From contig RXOD01004232.1 in NCBI GenBank assembly GCA_005223375.1, forward strand, positions 1 through 25,560: 25,560 nucleotides of DNA, in the 5' to 3' direction. This stretch comes from Amoebophrya sp. AT5.2. Its lineage: Eukaryota > Sar > Dinophyceae > Syndiniales > Amoebophryaceae. How positions within the stretch are numbered: the first letter of the stretch is position 1; each line of letters begins with the position of its first letter. The position numbers and the translations under genes are program-made. The notes under the pieces were generated by a model. The model was given only the letters and a program-made list of their open reading frames with translations, was not told the DNA's origin and ran no database searches. This document shows positions 11,547 to 21,400 of this stretch, one piece after another.

Positions 11547-11790
11547 GGACGACTTACCTACTTTATAGATATATTTTGACTGATAGATGGAGTAAATCTA
11601 CCTTCGAACAACACAAAGTTAGTACACGCCTTTCTTTTTTTTGGGCACCGTACAACTCCAACGTAAGTATATTTATATGACCACACTACAACTACACTAC
11701 TCGGTAGCCTGAAAAGAAAAAAAGAAAAGCCTATTTCTTGAATTAGAATTTCGTGGACGATTTAATCTTTACTGGCTGGGTGAAGAAGAG

Positions 11791-11812
11791 CGTGCGGCAT
11801 GCGTGCGGCATG
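11791..11812. repeat. Direct repeat, 11 bp x 2
   Basis: Two exact adjacent copies of CGTGCGGCATG, about 245 bp after the stop codon of the left gene. A plain short tandem duplication; no function is visible. Confidence 0.8.
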
Positions 11813-13075
11813 ATTGTGCGTACTACTATATATAATCTTTTTATGAGAAGGCATTTTATTCCCTTCATCAACACACGGTTGAGCGCAGGGTTGAAGTCCT
11901 ATGGGAAGCCGTACTAGGCAGGTAGGAGTAGGTGTTGAATATAGTACATTTAGAATTATGTTTGTACAACTCCACGTTCTCGCTTCTCACCTGAACAAGA
12001 ACCCACCTGCTCTGATTCAGCCTTCTCTCTGCGGCATCTACACAAGGAAAGCGCCGTACCCCTATCGAGGACGAGGAGAGAAAAGCTGATGTACCTCAAG
12101 AAAGTCAAATTCCATGTTTTGTTCCGAGGCAATGCCATAAATCGCGGCACCAGCTGTACGTAGAGCTTTACAACCGGCTCGTTGGTGCTAAGAACTCTAA
12201 GTGCTTCGCACGCTCCAGAACAATTAATGAGTTCCTCACAACAAGGCTCGTTTATTTTTGATGAAAAGTTCTATTAAGTAAGTTAGTATAGATACTAAAC
12301 TTACCCACCGGAAGAGGATTCTTGGACAGCATCCGAGACCACCTCCGTAACAACTCCCATGAACAATGCAACGCGTGCCACAGATTGTATGTGACATAGA
12401 CAAAAACGAACCAGCTCTACTCGCAGCAATTTTACTGCGTCTTTCGCTTTTCCGAGGCTAAGTACATAGCCTCAATCCCGCGACACCAACGTCCGCGTCC
12501 GGCAATCAGCTTGGCTCTCGTAAATGCGTTTCACGTGTGGATTGCCCTCGAGCATGGATTTTCTTCGGTTATTGAAGCTTGATTCGGATTACTCGTCCCT
12601 CTACTCCCTCGTTCAAAAGTTTATATGTGGCTTGCCAGCCTTAGTTTGTCATGCAGAGGGCGCTCATGTGATAAGCCGTGGCCCCATTCGCTCTCCTTCG
12701 TTGCCGCGTGTAGTTTCGCTTTCATTTTGTCCTATGCCTCGTGGCAAGCTCAGGTGGCGCTACCCTATAGTCTTCTTTCGCTCGGCCCCCTCGCGTGCTG
12801 TGCCCCCAACCCCATCTCAAAAATAGAGAGGATATGTTCTTTCATCCCCCGACGGTGCGGCATATTGCGACGATCTGTGGCGGAGTATTATCTTCATTCT
12901 AAGAGCCGGCTCACTCTAAACAAGCTGCACGTTCTGAACTCCACGTATTCTCTTAAACTCAAACAATCTTATTTTCTTATGCCTCGACAACTGAGCGCTG
13001 TCCCAATTCTAAGTTTTCAGCTTTTGCTTTTGTACGTATCTATAAACTCGAGTTAATGCTTCAGTGATTCACACT

Positions 13076-13315
13076 ATGTATAGGCGCGGATCGATCGTCC
13101 TCCTCCTCGTCGTCCCGACTATCACGGTCGCCGCTTTTCGCCCCGGCTTTTGTCAGGACGCGTGCGCGCCTTTTCTCGATCCAGATCACGAACGGCTTCT
13201 ACCGGAAGTGGGGCGTCCATCCGCGGCAAACCGGTGCCCTACAACGTTAAAGGTTGAATATATAAACTCAGGTTTAGGTCCAGGTTTAGGTTTGCCAACT
13301 CACTGGGGGAGGTGA
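13076..13315 (+). CDS. Possible small signal-peptide-bearing frame or gene fragment
   Basis: A 79-residue frame from ATG 13076 to a TGA at 13313-13315. Its first ~20 residues (MYRRGSIVLLLVVPTITVAA) look like a signal peptide: two arginines, then a hydrophobic run, then small residues. The rest has three Cys residues and DPDHERLLPE. The DPDHERLLP stretch also appears in an opposite-strand frame in the inverted copy near 13800-13823, which suggests repeat-derived sequence rather than an independent gene. It could be a first exon, a decayed gene or chance. Confidence is low. Confidence 0.2.
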   Translation: MYRRGSIVLLLVVPTITVAAFRPGFCQDACAPFLDPDHERLLPEVGRPSAANRCPTTLKVEYINSGLGPGLGLPTHWGR

Positions 13316-13823
13316 TCCCGTGGGACGCGCGCGCTCCCCCCTTCAGGGACTAGGATCGCCAGAGTTCTGACGTATGCGCACGCCCCCCCGAGAAAGCTGC
13401 GGCCTCCTGTATCGATGGTTCCACTTGTGTCTGTGCTTGTTCCCCTTCCAGCCTACTTTGCAGCCATACGGCGCCAGCTACTGGTGTCGGTTTACAGAAG
13501 AGGACCAAGAAGTGCGCCCGCATGGACCCATATCAGCCACTTATCGCTGGGTGATGACGACCATGTCCATGGGTGCCGGTGCCATCTGATTACCGAGGAA
13601 CCGATAACGGCTAAACCTAAACCTGAAGCACGACCTGGGTTTTTTCAACCTCTAACTGCGGCTGCATGCATGTGAATAGTTTGGAGAACTTCAAAGATGA
13701 CGGCCACGGCAACTTCGACCTGGACTCCAAGTGCGTCGGCGGCCGCGTCGCGCTGCGCTGCGGTTCAGGAGTCCTACACTTGAACCCCCCGTGATCTGGT
13801 AGAAGCCGTTCGTGATCAGGATC
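13178..13823. repeat. Nested inverted repeats in a GC-rich intergenic island
   Basis: Outer arms: 13178-13203 and 13798-13823 are reverse complements at 25 of 26 bases. Inner arms: 13251-13297 (AGGTTGAA, a spacer, then CAGGTTTAGGTTT with GCC) against 13608-13653 in reverse orientation, sharing AGGTTGAA and CAGGTTTAGGTTT with a diverged spacer. The distance from outer to inner arm differs between sides (about 100 against 190 bp), so this is two diverged, oppositely oriented copies of one repeat, or a decayed inverted-repeat element. Both copies can encode DPDHERLLP outward-in. No transposase is visible. Confidence 0.7.
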
Positions 13824-13987
13824 AGGAATCAGAATGAATATCAGTTTCTGGCTCGAAACATGTTTCAGGAGTTGATGGAGAAGAACCTGTAAGATGTCCG
13901 GCCTTCCAAGAAATATCACGAACGAAAAAACGCCCAAATCCTAAACCAATAGTTTTATGTTATTTTTTTTAACTTGAACTCGAAATC

Positions 13988-14015
13988 GAATTCATGAAAT
14001 TCGTGAATTCGTGAA
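13988..14015. repeat. Short tandem repeat, about 9 bp x 3
   Basis: Adjacent units AATTCATGA, AATTCGTGA and ATTCGTGA, the last lacking one base. The unit is partly palindromic. AT-rich flanks; no function is visible. Confidence 0.7.
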
Positions 14016-15013
14016 ACCTCAAACAGACACCAGCTGAACCGTTTCTGCGCGTCAGCGAGCACAAAAATTGCAGACAAATAAATGGGAACGCATGTATATT
14101 GATACTTTACATTGGTTGATACCTCTCGGCGGCGATTTATTTTTGTAATAATGTCGACGTGGAAGATATTCTATAGGCCCTCCACCATTGTAATTCTAAT
14201 TCTCGTCTCCGAAGGCGAAGCGCACAAATAATAACTTACCCTTCACTACGTACTAGCGACCGTGAACAATAGCACGACGACCGACGTCGACACGATAACG
14301 ATCGACCACTGACTAGTACAAGCAATACTATGTGGAACATTGACGCCTCCGCGTCCGCTCTTTCGCACGCATAGCCATGATCAGATTGATAGATACAATT
14401 AGTTGGATCATCTCTGCGTCTAGGTCTAGCAAGGACAAGTGAACAATTACAATTACATTTGTTTTGAAGTATACTGCCAACTGACAGTTCTTCTATACCA
14501 CCCGACGACTATCTCCTTGAAATTCGTTCTGGTGGTAGGTACGAACGTACTTAGTCGTAGGCCTGCCCTCACCAGTCGTCAGGTTTTTTTTCAGCATCCA
14601 GCATCTCTCTGCTGACTCTGACGGAGTAGAAGAGCTGTCTGGAGGACCTGGAGAAGCCCCGCGATTCACGTCAGCGGCCGCGACAAAAGCCGCGAGGCGC
14701 TTGGAGCCGCCGCATCGGGTACAACAACTGACGCCAGCACAACTTCATTTGTAGCATAGCGTTATGGTTATAGTTATAATATATCTTTTTAATTCTATAC
14801 AAAATTTTTCGGCGCAGCAGCACCAGCTGCAAACGCAATCAGGAACTCGCCGCAATCGCTGCAAGTAACAAGTATCCACCGACGGAGAACTCGCACAAGT
14901 TCTTGTTCTACACTTCTACATATACTTTATACTAAATATAAAGACAGAGTCAGAGAGCACGGGGTGATAGATTTGTCAGGCTCAGGAATAAACCAGACGG
15001 CTAGAAGCAAGGA

Positions 15014-15031
15014 CTAGGACGAGTGTCCTAG
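15014..15031. repeat. Small perfect hairpin upstream of the right gene
   Basis: CTAGGAC and GTCCTAG pair perfectly around a GAGT loop, about 240 nt before the start codon of the right gene. It could fold in DNA or RNA. Stems of this length occur often by chance. Confidence 0.5.
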
Positions 15032-15130
15032 AGTGCGGTTTCAGGAACCCAAACTGCCTTTGAAAAAGGAGTTTACCAGCTGCTGCCGGCAGCCGGCTCA
15101 GGAACCACTACGACGACGACGCAAGAGCGA

Positions 15131-15146
15131 CCACCTCTTCCTTCAG
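15131..15146 (+). promoter_or_regulatory. Putative splice acceptor (cis or spliced-leader) of the right gene
   Basis: A pyrimidine-rich run of about 13 nt ends in TTCAG at 15142-15146, 123 nt before the ATG at 15270. It is the clearest acceptor-like site upstream of this gene. In dinoflagellates, mRNAs receive a spliced leader at such AG sites; if the organism is one, the mature 5' UTR would start at 15147. With no intron or leader seen in this window, this remains inference. Confidence 0.35.
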
Positions 15147-15249
15147 TAGAGCGTGCCGTTGAAGTTGTTTTCGAGTTCCATCATTCCAGGCCACCCTTCC
15201 GGGGGCACGGGGTCTGGAGCTTCACCTTGCAGGACCACGACGACGACCA

Positions 15250-15263
15250 GCAGGTCGACCTGC
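15250..15263. repeat. 14-bp perfect palindrome just before the start codon
   Basis: GCAGGTCGACCTGC is its own reverse complement and ends 6 nt before the ATG at 15270. It could fold in the 5' UTR next to the start codon or bind a dimeric protein. No family is recognised. Confidence 0.5.
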
Positions 15264-15269
15264 AGTAAA

Positions 15270-18200
15270 ATGCTCGCGCTGCTTACACCTATTTTCGCCG
15301 TGACGTCGCTTTTCGCGGCGTTGCCAGACGAGGTGGCGGCCCGGCCGCGCTTCGTGGAGAAGATGAAGGAGTTGCTCTCCCCGGCCCGCGACCACGATAT
15401 GAGCTTCATGCGGCTCTTCTCGCGCAGTCTGCAGGAGTCGTTCGAGACCGGACCCGACTTCCACGTCTCCATGCTGGAGGATGACGAGAGAAGGATCAAC
15501 TGCACGAGTACTTGGCAGCGGCCGCGGTTCTACATGCCGCCGACGGATTTATCGGGGATGACCCACGACGAGATTACGAAACATATTAAATTCGAAGTCG
15601 TGCCGCGCGCACAGAAAATGATGAGCGCTTGCGGGAAACACCAGAGGGGAGATGACAATTCCTTGTCCGTGACGTTCTTCTGGCCCGTGCAGGTGCTCGT
15701 GCAGCTAGCATTAGCGATGCCGAACGAGCTGCACCAGCAGAAGGTGTGGGATTTGATCCTATTCGATCTCAAGTACAACGCCAGGACGAGGACCCTCTCC
15801 GACAACGTTGAGTCCATCACGATTTCAAAACTGTACCACAACTACGCAGTGCTGCAAACAAAGGACGAGCACGACGCTGTCGGAGATTCACGTGCTGACG
15901 ATGATTCCGATAAAGCTGAAAACGAAAACGAAAAGGTAACGAAAGAAGCTGCGCGATCTGGAGGACCGCAGGAGAGTCACAGTCTGGGGCGGAACGGTGA
16001 AGAGATCCTTGGCCCTTTCCTTGGCGATTTGTACTCGGCGGAGGACAGCAAAATCGTAAACTTCATCAAGGAGTCCGAGGGCCTACTGGAGAGCGCTCCT
16101 GAAGGATCTTCCTCGTCAGGTATACGCATACGCCCGCGTTCGCAACGGCAAATTGTCACCGTCAATGACATCATAAAACTCGTCGCTGGCGCATTTAAAC
16201 TGACGAAGCCGGAGACGGTGCGCGAGCGCGACCTCGTGAAATTCCTCCCGTTTGATGATAGGGGCGGCGCAGACGCTTCGTGCTTGCCTTCGGCCTGGCA
16301 CCACCTCTCCGCGGCTCATAGTCCGAAGGATAACGTCGGTAACATGAGGGAAAGAGATCTGCACCAGGCTTTGATCAAACTGAGCTATTCCGGCGTGATC
16401 GTGGCACATGCCATGGGCCTCCACTCGACGATTTTGCAATCGCCGGGCAAGGACAACGCGAACGGATCCATCAAGCACCTGTGCGTCGACGCGCTGCCGG
16501 CGGTCGATGGGCATCAGAGCAGCGAGGACGAGACGCTCCCGACGAACAGCGCTGTCTTGGCGCTGATGCGCGCGCAGAGCCGGTTCTTGCGCGAGGAGGC
16601 GCTGAAGCGACGTCAACTCAAACGCGTGTACGCGAACTCTGATGCTCTCCTTTTCTGGGACGAGTCGTTTCGCGAGGGAACAAGTTGCGAACAGCAATCG
16701 ACGAGTGCGTTCAACTTCAACGCACCGTACGGCCATCTGGAGTACTCGTTCCGGAAGTCGGTGTTTCAGGCCCGGTGCAAGCGCGACGACGAGCACATCG
16801 AGGGCGCGCTGGGGTCTTTGGGCAGCGGCGGGATGCTCGGGGGCGAAAGGGGGATGAGCGAGATGACGGTGCAGCTGGAGTATAGGAAGATGTGGCAGGA
16901 TCCGGTGCGAGTGGAAGAACTAAACGAACTGGCGCGCGAACAAAAACTGCTATCGGCCAGTAGAAATGAAGATTATGCCCAGGCGCACATCAAAGCTTCA
17001 AAATTAAACGGCCACAACTCGTTTATGCAGTCTCTGAAGGACGACACGGAACTGGCCCTGCAGAACGATGTTTGCATTCCGGTTATTTTGCACACCGGGG
17101 TGGGAAGCAGTGGGGGGAAAACAAGCGTGATGAGTAAGTTCGACATGGAAGCTTTGGCTACAACGCTGTTTTTCTCGAAGCGATACTGTAACGCGCAGAT
17201 CAGGCTGGGGTCCAAAGTGCGTGACGGTGCGGCTGGGAAAAACGATGAAGAGCTGGACGCCGAAACGTGGCGAAAGCAGGGCGGGGGTGAATACGCGAGC
17301 CGCGAATTAGAGGTCAAGGGCGCGCTCGCGAAGCTCGTGCGAGAATTTCTCGGGAAGCTGGACTTGGCGGCGACTGACGTAGAGGGCGAGAGGGAGCTGC
17401 AGCTGACTACTAGCTCGCCATCAAGCCCACAGAATCCGTTTTCAAACGGCGTCGGCACGAAGCCGTCCCGCACTGCAAACCGCGTCAGACTCGCTTTGGA
17501 ACGCACGCAGAAGGTGAAGGCGAACTTGAGTATTCTTCGCGCTTTCGCCGCGGAGGCACAGGCCCTGGGTCTGACGCACGCGAGCTACCAACCGGTCGCA
17601 GACCACAATACGAATGATCAAGCAAAAGCGGAGGCGAAGGCGGTTTTAACTCTGATCGGCAACGAGCTGGAAGGGCTCGCGCGGGACGAAATTCTCACGC
17701 TGCCGCAAGAGGTGCTCCAAGATCTGTTTCAGGACCCGAACGAGCGTCAAACCGGCACTAGTACCTGGACCGCGGACGGCATGCGGACGGACTTCGTGGA
17801 ATTGGAAAGCCGATTATTAAATAATTGGGCGAAGAAATTTCCGGGACTGGCGCGGGAAGCCGCCAGCGATGCCGAGCCCTACTTCGGCCGGCGCCGACTC
17901 CTCACGGCCCCCACTACCATGATGTACGTTTTTGGCTCAGCGATGACTGAGGTCGAGTCGAAGCGCAACAAGCTCCGCGCCAGACTCGAGGAAGCGCGCG
18001 CGGAAATGGTTCGGCTGAAACAGGAGATTCTGGGAGTTTCCAATTATTTGGACTCTGACGTGCACAAGAAGCACAAAGACATTCTGCGGCAAAACTGGCT
18101 GGAAGTGCCGCCGCGGGAGCAGCGGAGCGCGGAGCAGAGGCTTCTATTTGAGAACGAGCAAGCGTACAGAAAAGCGATCTTGAAAGAAGAAGCCGATAAA

Positions 18201-18276
18201 TACCCGTACGACGACGGTTTCATGGAGGACCCGTTGAAGCCGACGATTGACAGATCAGAAGAGGAGGCAGTGATGA
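15270..18276 (+). CDS. Giant secretory-pathway protein of unknown family, exon 1
   Basis: Start chosen at ATG 15270: it is the first ATG in this frame after the stop at 15147-15149, and it begins a strong signal peptide (MLALLTPIFAVTSLFAALP) followed by charged sequence. About 1,002 codons follow before a donor-like GTACTT at 18277; unspliced, the frame would stop at 18288-18290. I recognise no family. Visible features: an NCT glycosylation sequon near 15499, an acidic Asp/Glu/Lys linker (about 15890-15950), a glycine-rich GVGSSGGKTSVMSK (17098-17139) that resembles but does not match a P-loop, and a probable coiled coil (about 17940-18090). No further membrane segment is obvious. The C-terminal charged sequence flows naturally into the frame resuming at 18486. 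Secretion or ER/lumenal location is inferred from the signal peptide alone. Confidence 0.75.
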
Positions 18277-18485
18277 GTACTTACTTATAGATACTAGCGA
18301 ACTCAGTTCTGCTCGTATGTTCTCGGTGTCTTACTCCCTTCACGTAGAATTGGTTTCTAAGTTTGTTCAACCCGCAAAACATAATTTAAACATACTCGTT
18401 CTTAGGTTTCTTTCTTCAATGTCGGACAGGTCAAGGTATTGGAACAATTCGAATTCTTTATTATAATTTTGCAATCAACTACAAG
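18277..18485 (+). other. Probable short AT-rich intron in the right gene
   Basis: The upstream frame ends at 18290, while coding resumes in a different frame that is closed by a TAA at 18464-18466. The sequence between is AT-rich and unlike the flanking coding DNA. GT at 18277 with AG ending at 18485 (ACTACAAG) restores frame, giving AVM-K-QLHPARAP. The alternative acceptor CCGCAG ending at 18524 also keeps frame. A pyrimidine-rich stretch lies at about 18405-18420. Unlike the intron of the left gene, it has no strong terminal inverted repeat. Exact ends are uncertain; that an intron is present is likely. Confidence 0.6.
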
Positions 18486-21400
18486 AACAACTTCATCCTG
18501 CTCGTGCTCCCACAAACACCGCAGGCAACGACCCCCGCGACTGGGAGTTCAACTCTGACAGCGACGACCAGCCATCATCTGCGATACAAAGCGCGTGGAA
18601 GACGCGCACCGCGAGCGAGGAGTGGCAGGCCTTCGCCAAGGAGATGATGGTGCTCGGGGAGCCGAAACGCAAAAAGCTGATGGAAAGTGGCAAGCCCTAT
18701 GAAAAGTGCATGCTGTTGGTTCACACCATGCTTGAGCAAACCGCGCGCGCCCAGCGGAAGCAGAACGCGCAGCTCGCCCGAGACACGCGTGATTTAGGCG
18801 CGGTGTTGTTCATCACCGGTGCGGAAAACCTGAAGAAGTATATTTTAGGGGAGGAGATTCCGAAAGGATTGGTGGATCCGCAAGAGGATGTGAAAGTGGA
18901 ACACGAAGTCGCTGCGCCGCGCGCGAACGTTAACGAGGAAGAGGCAAAAGCGACAGCGACGAGCGCTTTAGCTGGGGACGAGCCGAGTGACTTCGGCGAA
19001 ACAAAATGGCAGCTGCTGCGGATGCAAAACCGCATCAAAGAGTACTTGCGGCTCACTTACCGGGAAAATCTGTGGAAAAGGCAAAACAGACCTGTGGGCC
19101 TGAAACCGCAGCTGCCGCGCAGCGGAGGGGAGGCGGTTAACGCGCTCTCGGCGACAAAAGCGCTCGCTGAGGTCGATCCGCGCACTATTACCTACTTCTC
19201 TCCCGGAAGCGGCGGCCACTACGCCCGCAGCAGCTTCAGATCCAACACTTCCACTGCACCAGGCACGATCCGTGCATTGGATTTCCTCGAGGACCCCGCT
19301 TTCTACCTTGACTTTTTGAACGAGGGGCCGCCCATTTGGGCGACGCCGGACGAAAACAGAAAGAGATCCTGCCGGCCGCACGTTTTGCTCGTCGAAGACA
19401 GGAAGTACACCGCGGCGAATGAGTTTGAGGCGGTGAAAGCCGCACCCGAACACGACGGGTCTCTGCCGAGCAAGCATCTGCGGTTGACTGGCATTTACAC
19501 GCTGGATCAGGAATTCGAAGCCTCGGATGGCCGACAGCGTCGTGGGGATTGCGTCAAGGAGATGCAAAGGGAGAAAGAAGCGTTTGCGCAAGGCTCTGGT
19601 GCCGGAGAGGACTCCTCGTTCGACGCCGCTAAGCACGGAGAGTGGAAGCGGTGGGGAGACGCGAGTAACGCGAATCCAAAATCGGAACTATCGGAAGCGT
19701 TGCTGTTTCTGGGGGACGACCCGCAGCACTGGCTGATTAATATTAGACGGGCGGCGAAAGCGAAACTGAGCACTGGCACACAAGATGAGTCTGACGAGCC
19801 ACCGAAAGAGAAAGAGAACCTCCCGGCGAGCACGAAATTCTTCGCAAGAGGTAAAAGTGGTTACGACAACAAAAGCGCGAGTTTTACGCCGCCGCAGCCG
19901 GCCTGGCTCATGTCCTCTGAGTGCGCGGTCGATCTGTGCGGTACTGTCACGGGACCTCACCGTCTGCACCACGATTTCATCCACGCGGTCCTCGGGGGCG
20001 GATTCTCCAACAACAACAACGCTTCAGTCCAGCATAAAGAGCCGGCTCCCGTCGCCAGGAGCGCTCTGGTCGCAGGCGGCGTGTTTTTGCTCGACTATTT
20101 GAACGATCGGACGCTAAAGCGGCACTGTCGGTTGCTGGCTGAAACCATGTTTCCGTTGGAGGTACTGTCGGCGCCTCCATTTTTCCCTTCGGAACTACAC
20201 CGGTTAACGGAGGACGTAGACAAAGAGTGGGAAAAGATCGATCTCGAGGTGAAAGCTGTGAAAAAAGCATACGAAGAAGCAAAGGAAGTGCGGGCGAGAA
20301 GGAATGGTGGCGCGGAGGAGGAAGAAGCCGGCGAGGGGCCGAAGCAATTCAAGGGCGGAAAGAAAAGGTACGCTGAGTTCTTCCAGATATTTGCGTCAAA
20401 GAAGAAGGGAGACCACCACGGCACGGATGCGAATCCCTCTTCTTTGTGGCGGCTTTTGGAGGAATTGAAGCATAAAATCAAAGAAGTGTCGGGCAACCGC
20501 CGGCCCCCCCCAACCCCGTTCGCAACCGAGAGTCCGGTGGACTTGAAAAATTTTCAGAAGAGTGATTTTTTTCCGCGAATGCGCGCGCAGATCGAACTTC
20601 TGGACAAACTCCGCGTTGATCTCTTAGACCCCGGACTTGTCACGTCTGAGCGCGTCGCTGTAACGACTTCCATGAACCTGCTTGTGAACATGATCTCGTT
20701 TTTTGAAACCGACAAGTACGACGTAGCGGAAACTAAGGTCGGAAGCAACGTCTGGAAGTTGGTGGAGCGGCGAGGCGGAGGCGGAGTCCCACAGGGGGGC
20801 GACAAGGACGAGTCGTTTCAGCACGAGATGAAGAGCAGCGATTTCATCACCGAGTTTCCACTCGAGGTAGTCGCTTCTGAGTTGATGCCACGGGACCCGA
20901 AGCCGGTTGCGGAGGACGGCTCCGACGAGGAAGACGCGTGGATCTGGACCTTGCTTCAGCCCGAAAAAATGTCTGTTTCCCAGTACCGCCGCCTGCGCTT
21001 CGCCCGCGAACTTCTGTTCCGCGAGACGCAACGTGACGTCATCCAGACTAATTGTCTCCCCCCCACGCACGAGTGGGCCAGAGCGCGCTCTTTAGCGATG
21101 CACGGAGAAACGTCGGAGGCGACGGAGGCCCAGGTGGCGAGGTTGAGGTCCATCGATGACGCCGACGCCTTGTACACGGAAAGAGCACAGAACATTATCG
21201 AGTCCGCGTTCGGGGATTTTACGAACGAGGAGCAGCGGCAGCTGTGGACGCAGTGCCAGCGCATGAAATTGTACTGGGGCGATGTATTTTCCATACACCC
21301 GGAAGATGCAGAATCCTTGGTCGCGAAACTCGGAAAACAAATTGTGGAAACGCACAAGGAGGTGCGCCGAATCGAGCACGAATACGACCAGCAGCGGGGC

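Larger units (their letters stand above)
11547..15146. other. Long AT-rich intergenic region
   Basis: About 3.6 kb without a convincing gene. Open frames here are short (at most 143 codons), unlike the long frames either side, and the base composition is visibly AT-richer. It should hold the 3' UTR of the left gene and the promoter and 5' UTR of the right gene. A consensus donor-like GTAAGTAT occurs at 11663-11670 in the presumed 3' UTR, with no clear partner. A GC-richer island at about 13080-13820 carries inverted repeats. I saw no tRNA, rRNA or snRNA fold and no recognisable transposase. Confidence 0.6.

Noticed and set aside
11663..11670. Consensus donor GTAAGTAT after the stop codon of the left gene
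   Set aside because: No convincing acceptor or downstream coding exon; possibly a 3' UTR intron, but not supportable from sequence alone.
12524..13056. Overlapping plus-strand frames of 100 and 143 codons in the intergenic region
   Set aside because: Ser/Leu-rich translations without motif, codon use unlike the neighbours, AT-rich context; no support beyond length.
11547..15146. tRNA, rRNA or CRISPR-like structure in the intergenic region
   Set aside because: No cloverleaf with a proper T-loop/anticodon arrangement, no conserved rRNA blocks, and no regularly spaced repeats were found by eye.
17929..17940. Sequence resembling the end of the dinoflagellate spliced leader (TTTTTGGCTCAG)
   Set aside because: It lies inside coding sequence (MMYVFGSAM), lacks the rest of the leader and has no donor after it.
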